Source: Elusimicrobiota bacterium (GTDB lineage: Bacteria > Elusimicrobiota > Elusimicrobia > 2-02-FULL-39-32). Taken from it: DNA of 7,560 nt. Numbering within the stretch: the stretch's first letter is position 1; every line of letters begins with the position of its first letter. Of this stretch, positions 6,101 through 7,560 are shown one piece after another. The stretch covers positions 1-7,560 of the forward strand of contig JAHFBY010000004.1 of assembly GCA_023249835.1 (NCBI GenBank), written 5' to 3'. The notes below the pieces were generated by a model. It was not told the DNA's origin, did no database searches, and saw only the letters and a list, made by a program, of their open reading frames with translations. The translations under genes were made by a program, and so were the position numbers.

Positions 6101-7560
6101 TTACCCCCGAAAGACTGTTTAATGCCGCAAAAGAGGGGAATGTTTATTTATTGGAAAAAGCTTTGAAGGCTGGATTGGATATGAATATGAAAGATGATAA
6201 AGGAAAAACCTGCCTTGCCTACGCTATTCAGTGCAAGCAGACAGAAGCGGTGGATTTTCTAAAAAAAGCAAACCCGGAAGAGGTATCTCCTAATGGAGTA
6301 TCCGCCGCAGGAGCAGGGATGGAGGTCGCCACTGTTGGGAATTTTCGCGGCGGGATTGACAGGATTTCGGGAAATACAGTTCAGTTTACTCGCGAAGATG
6401 TGGGTTTGAACCTTGAAATCCACAGGCAGGTGAATGAGCAAATTAAATTATTGATCGAGAAAGGGCAATATCGCGTTCTCAAAGATGGCGCGGACAACAT
6501 TTATCTTTTTGACGTTCCGGTGTTTAAGGCAATTGTTAACGGAAAAACCTATGAAAAGTTGGCGCATTGCAGTTTGGGAAAAAATAACCTCTACGTTGCG
6601 AGCCAAGGCCGTTCCTTGGACGCGGTTTTGGCGGATGCGCGCCATGAGCGCGCGGAACGGCAACATTGGCGAGCTAAAGGTCTGGCCTTGGCAAGGGAGA
6701 AGGGTATCCTCGCCGTTAACAAGAGTTGGGATGAACTTTCCCCGGAGCAAGATCAGAAAGTTAGGGAACTCTTAAGGCAGTGGATGCAAGGCGACAGCGT
6801 GCAAGCCTTAACGGAGATTGATCAGTTTGACGAGCTTGCGGAAAGTGAAGAGCCCTTAGCTATCCCAGCGGAAATCGTCTCTTTTGAAAATTGGATGGAA
6901 AGTTCTGGCGCTAGCAGTAGCGGCAACGTTGCTGTAGAGAGCGCTTTGCAATGGATGGCATTGGCCTTGCCGTCTACTATATTGCCGGAAGAAGTAGGTA
7001 AGGTCGCGGGGCTTATTCCCGGGAAATGGTGCGAGCTTACAAGGGAAATGCAACTGGCTTTAACTGCGCTTGTTAAATCCCAAGCTAACGGCTTTGAGGT
7101 TGCGGCAATAGCTGAGAGCGATGCCGAAAAGGTGGTTTGGCTCCCCGCGCGATTGCCTGGCGAACTCTTTGGTTTAAACGAGGAGACGCGGGTTGGGATA
7201 GGGGCTGACGGTTATCTGGTGCGGGCTAAAGGCAGCCAAATCTTGAGCCTGGGGATTAAAGCCTCGAGCTTTGCCGCGCAAATGGGTCAAGAGCTTTCTA
7301 TGCAGGAATTAGCCTTTACGCTTGCGTTTATCTCCATGCTGAAAGGCCGCTGGCAGAGTTTGGGAAGGGTTCTGGCAAGCCCTAACCAAGCGCGCAAAGA
7401 GGGCCTGGCGTTATTAAGCGAAGTCGCTAAAAACCTGTTTTTACTAGAAGCTTCCAAACCCTCGTTCCAAATTGAGCTGCGCGAAAAGTATAACCAAATC
7501 GCGCGCGCCCTGGGAACAAAGCCTCCGGACCATCTCTTTAAAAGCCAGGTACATATTGTG
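3118..7560 (+). CDS. Giant membrane protein: pseudo-transglutaminase, ankyrin repeats, unknown C-terminus; 3' partial
   Basis: Frame 1 is open from 2911 to the last base with no stop. The first ATG is 3118; a GTG lies at 3034. Neither has a convincing Shine-Dalgarno sequence, and the 69 open codons before the ATG (Ser/Thr-rich, acidic, then SAKKIAPAK) look translated, so the start is uncertain and a -1 shift from ORF1 is possible. Counting from 3118, the order is: TM1 (residues about 4-31), Pro/Gly loop, TM2 (about 139-163), a beta-rich domain (about 190-350), a transglutaminase-like domain (about 362-460), a TM hairpin (about 472-516), degenerate ankyrin repeats (about 612-1054), and an unrecognised tail (1068 onward). 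The transglutaminase catalytic Cys and His are replaced. With four helices and Lys-rich ends, both the transglutaminase-like and ankyrin parts are inferred to face the cytoplasm. Likely a scaffold or adaptor rather than an enzyme. Confidence 0.85.
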   Translation, partial: MPKNLTIFCNVVIVSLIISISLTLICLLIIGLEHWFNWKIPMITDFISDFFLNFVPQHNQSVNVTSDPGVPKVPEPQDPPVEPPGAPVDPVDPGTPIGPPGGGDPGTPIGPPGGPGTPAPPPPGNDIHTENDAHNPRAAWLFWGVFNIVIIFIISPILFLLTFRNDVVASQEKIEQLSSPEMSTIAIDGDMDKAVKQTAWNVFTSEPNEFARFASYSVGNDELSLPTERVSANVEKEGDLDLSDLRVVRGSYRIISGDWMLLPSVAAGAVITKMTIQTNDGQQVDPKTIKFELEKDANDNFFIRVNGFQLKTTVKVLYTLAAPQSYFQGVRAIADNNFTFPSRIDEEVAEALKVMKINVDQNITSRQLALKVLNYFLNYSDTDFIRPKERSMFLNIIKSRVGRDRHRAYAMAKILTAIGWPARVVVSGMKCFVEAKQNNGFVRLDVGGIHSLENPSFRESKFLGISMTKMMLTLPGAYFMFSLIILYINLMMLHLGTNTFIQVLAITFGGAFIPALQTDLYSLKYGRSRELKKINLSPSSLDLQKMDGVRDFISLVKERQEQSLHYSERGQTISPQRYVTGSLAPFIKNITTGKRFNENELKHKYREFIESVMDKDLHKVLALAREYPELLRVTFQNGDSLFHIAVRINDIQLLKILNKSDAHPEDFKDKEGRTALELAQIMQRNDDMIIQLKGTPRERLVNPSHKYNLREFLINKDVLSAEALFKRDPQLINDPEVKPLQSAVLSGSMEMVTLLLKLGAEPTDGAIMKAAHNPNAEILKLLLMYRIQGIEIDSWNISNPENLSLLIGSGRARVKKIIQDPTLKALLINDGQEPSSYQPNLLEAVRQDDVYALGAGLNIDMNMRDKDGDTLLIFAVKSKSKRVLEFLIRNGAGLEERDKNGCTALYWAAVLGNLNELNMLIGSGADCNALSTEGASPIIIASYRGHIDIVRRLIELNVDLEISMQEKYTAVQFARRNQYAGIVTLLHKAIAQLELTPERLFNAAKEGNVYLLEKALKAGLDMNMKDDKGKTCLAYAIQCKQTEAVDFLKKANPEEVSPNGVSAAGAGMEVATVGNFRGGIDRISGNTVQFTREDVGLNLEIHRQVNEQIKLLIEKGQYRVLKDGADNIYLFDVPVFKAIVNGKTYEKLAHCSLGKNNLYVASQGRSLDAVLADARHERAERQHWRAKGLALAREKGILAVNKSWDELSPEQDQKVRELLRQWMQGDSVQALTEIDQFDELAESEEPLAIPAEIVSFENWMESSGASSSGNVAVESALQWMALALPSTILPEEVGKVAGLIPGKWCELTREMQLALTALVKSQANGFEVAAIAESDAEKVVWLPARLPGELFGLNEETRVGIGADGYLVRAKGSQILSLGIKASSFAAQMGQELSMQELAFTLAFISMLKGRWQSLGRVLASPNQARKEGLALLSEVAKNLFLLEASKPSFQIELREKYNQIARALGTKPPDHLFKSQVHIV
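3127..3222 (+). other. Transmembrane helix 1 of ORF2
   Basis: The segment from LTIFCNVVIVSLIISIS through LTLICLLIIGL is about 28 hydrophobic residues. It is preceded by Lys-rich sequence (SAKKIAPAKT, MPKN) and followed by EHWFNWK. By the positive-inside rule the N-terminus should be cytoplasmic. It is too long, and lacks a cleavage site, to be a clear signal peptide, so a membrane anchor is preferred. Confidence 0.85.
3391..3470 (+). repeat. 36-bp direct repeat encoding a Pro/Gly-rich loop
   Basis: Positions 3391-3422 and 3427-3458 are 32-bp copies with one mismatch, offset by 36 bases (12 codons), and a partial third copy covers about 3459-3470. They encode DPGTPIGPPGG twice, then PGTPAPPPPG. 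The whole 3325-3490 stretch is Pro/Gly/Val-rich and sits between two transmembrane helices. The unit is a multiple of three, so copy-number change keeps the frame. It is likely a flexible or extended loop, inferred to lie outside the membrane. Confidence 0.9.
3529..3606 (+). other. Transmembrane helix 2 of ORF2
   Basis: AAWLFWGVFNIVIIFIISPI followed by LFLLTF is about 25 hydrophobic residues, preceded by a polar His/Asn/Asp stretch and followed by RNDVVASQEK. It closes the Pro/Gly loop, giving a hairpin with TM1. The next domain is then on the same side as the N-terminus, inferred to be cytoplasmic. Confidence 0.85.
3661..4500 (+). other. Beta-rich domain plus catalytically dead transglutaminase-like domain (in ORF2)
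   Basis: About 3720-4140 alternates short hydrophobic strands (RVVRGSYRIISGDWMLLP, TVKVLYTLAAP), like the beta domain that often precedes a transglutaminase core. The core follows: TSRQLALKVLNYFLNYSD, then GRDRHRAYAMAKILTAIGWP, then ARVVVSG, KCFVEA and FVRLDVGG. The family pattern is G-x-C-x-H-x-A, helix, GIPARVV-G, HAWVEV, W-x-LD. Here the nucleophile Cys is Asp (GAC, 4327-4329) and the catalytic His is Lys (AAA, 4405-4407), while the Asp (4450-4452) and the PAR-VV-G hallmark are kept. Papain-like transfer or protease chemistry is therefore not expected; a binding or structural role is inferred. Recognition rests on motifs, not a search. Confidence 0.75.
4516..4668 (+). other. Transmembrane hairpin (helices 3 and 4) of ORF2
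   Basis: Two hydrophobic stretches, LTLPGAYFMFSLIILYINLM (about 4531-4590) and FIQVLAITFGGAFIPAL (4615-4665), are joined by the short polar turn HLGTN. Lys/Arg-rich sequence (KYGRSRELKK) follows. A tight hairpin keeps the flanking transglutaminase-like and ankyrin parts on the same membrane face. This is also the most AT-rich stretch in the window; line 4561-4620 has 16 G/C of 60 by hand count. Confidence 0.8.
4951..6280 (+). other. Degenerate ankyrin-repeat region (in ORF2)
   Basis: Helix-turn-helix units with the ankyrin pattern recur. Examples are NGDSLFHIAVRINDIQLLKI (5026-5085), LQSAVLSGSMEMVTLLLKLG (5335-5394), DGDTLLIFAVKSKSKRVLEF (5716-5775), NGCTALYWAAVLGNLNELNM (5815-5874) and EGASPIIIASYRGHIDIVRR (5914-5973). 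KGKTCLAYAIQCKQTEAVDF (6199-6258) is the last clear unit. Between 5400 and 5630 the units decay and are only helix pairs. Loop residues such as GAEP, GAGLEERDKNG and GADCNALSTEG are characteristic. Ankyrin arrays bind proteins, so this is a probable partner-binding arm next to the membrane. There may be about ten units, but the exact number is uncertain. Confidence 0.88.
5635..6250 (+). repeat. Internal duplication inside the ankyrin region
   Basis: The segment around 5638-5750 (LLEAVRQDDVYAL, then IDMNMRDKDGDTLLIFAVKS) and the segment around 6115-6230 (LFNAAKEGNVYLLEKAL, then LDMNMKDDKGKTCLAYAI) share residues beyond the ankyrin consensus. These include VYxL and DMNM(R/K)D where DVNARD is usual. 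The distance is about 480 bases, roughly five ankyrin units. This suggests duplication of a multi-unit block, since diverged. Another pair of similar starts, HKYREF (4924 on) and HKYNLREF (5230 on), hints at a second, older duplication. Confidence 0.55.
6309..6321 (+). promoter_or_regulatory. Possible internal ribosome binding site and ATG inside ORF2
   Basis: AGGAG at 6309-6313 is followed after 5 bases by ATG at 6319-6321, in frame with ORF2. This is a better initiation signal than either candidate start of ORF2 itself. Initiation here would give a separate product, MEVATVGNFRGGIDR and onward, containing the whole C-terminal region without the membrane and ankyrin parts. It sits at the end of the ankyrin array, where base composition changes. 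A Gly-Ala codon pair (GGA GCA) can produce AGGAG by chance inside a coding region, so function is unproven. Confidence 0.35.
6319..7560 (+). other. Unrecognised C-terminal region of ORF2, continues past window
   Basis: About 414 residues are visible, with no family I can name. A first part (about 6360-6790) has strands YRVLKDGADNIYLFDVPVFK and NNLYVASQG, then a helix with ADARHERAERQHWRAKG. The H-E-x3-E-x2-H spacing could bind metal but is not HExxH. A low-complexity linker (SSGASSSG, 6901-6924) follows, then a mixed alpha/beta part (VVWLPARLPGELFGLNEETR, GADGYLVRAKG) and a long helical part (about 7260-7530). Codons here are GC-richer than in the upstream membrane/ankyrin part, closer to ORF1; line 6601-6660 has 41 G/C of 60. 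Another AAA-associated segment of a giant protein is possible but not shown. Confidence 0.6.

Noticed and set aside
6485..6775. Plus-strand 96-codon frame inside ORF2
   Set aside because: Frame-2 shadow of the ORF2 tail, with no ribosome binding site and no recognisable domain; the longer frame covers it entirely.
740..7053. Minus-strand frames of 60-127 codons scattered across the window
   Set aside because: All lie opposite the two long plus-strand frames, show low-complexity Arg/Ser/Leu-rich translations, and lack domains or start signals.

Overview
The window is almost entirely protein-coding on the + strand, and no RNA gene, CRISPR array, transposase or long intergenic gap is visible. 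It holds parts of two very long open reading frames. ORF1 (frame 2) is already open at base 2 and stops at 2980. ORF2 (frame 1) is open from 2911 and runs off the right edge without a stop, giving about 1,480 to 1,550 codons in the window. No phylogenetic marker is present. Giant multidomain genes, degenerate dynein-related AAA modules in series, and AT/GC mosaicism recall uncultivated bacterial lineages rich in giant genes (Omnitrophota-like), but that placement is a low-confidence guess from style only.

ORF1 is a cytoplasmic-looking series of about four AAA+ modules of the dynein-related/MoxR/midasin kind (AAA_5-like). Modules 1 to 3 have lost the recognisable Walker residues. Module 4 (about 2455-2977) keeps Walker A, Walker B and sensor 1, and is cut short soon after sensor 1 by the stop at 2978-2980. 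Modules 1 and 3 resemble each other, as do 2 and 4, suggesting a duplicated pair.

ORF2 overlaps the end of ORF1 in the -1 frame and has no convincing start codon or ribosome binding site. This suggests a programmed frameshift, a one-base deletion or sequence error in an A6 run (2942-2947), or a poorly marked second gene. Its product has an acidic Ser/Thr-rich leader, a transmembrane helix, a Pro/Gly repeat loop and a second transmembrane helix. Next come a beta-rich domain with a transglutaminase-like domain whose catalytic Cys and His are replaced by Asp and Lys, then a transmembrane hairpin, a long degenerate ankyrin region (about 4951-6280), and an unrecognised C-terminal region.

The middle of the window, about 2985 to 6300, is visibly more AT-rich than ORF1 and than the tail after about 6300. 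The tail begins near an internal ATG (6319) with a good Shine-Dalgarno sequence. One reading is that a membrane/pseudo-transglutaminase/ankyrin cassette lies within, or has been fused into, a giant AAA gene. The pairing of a MoxR-like AAA ATPase with a membrane transglutaminase-like protein echoes the known MoxR-DUF58-transglutaminase operons. A working hypothesis is a membrane-anchored AAA machine with pseudoenzyme and ankyrin protein-binding modules.
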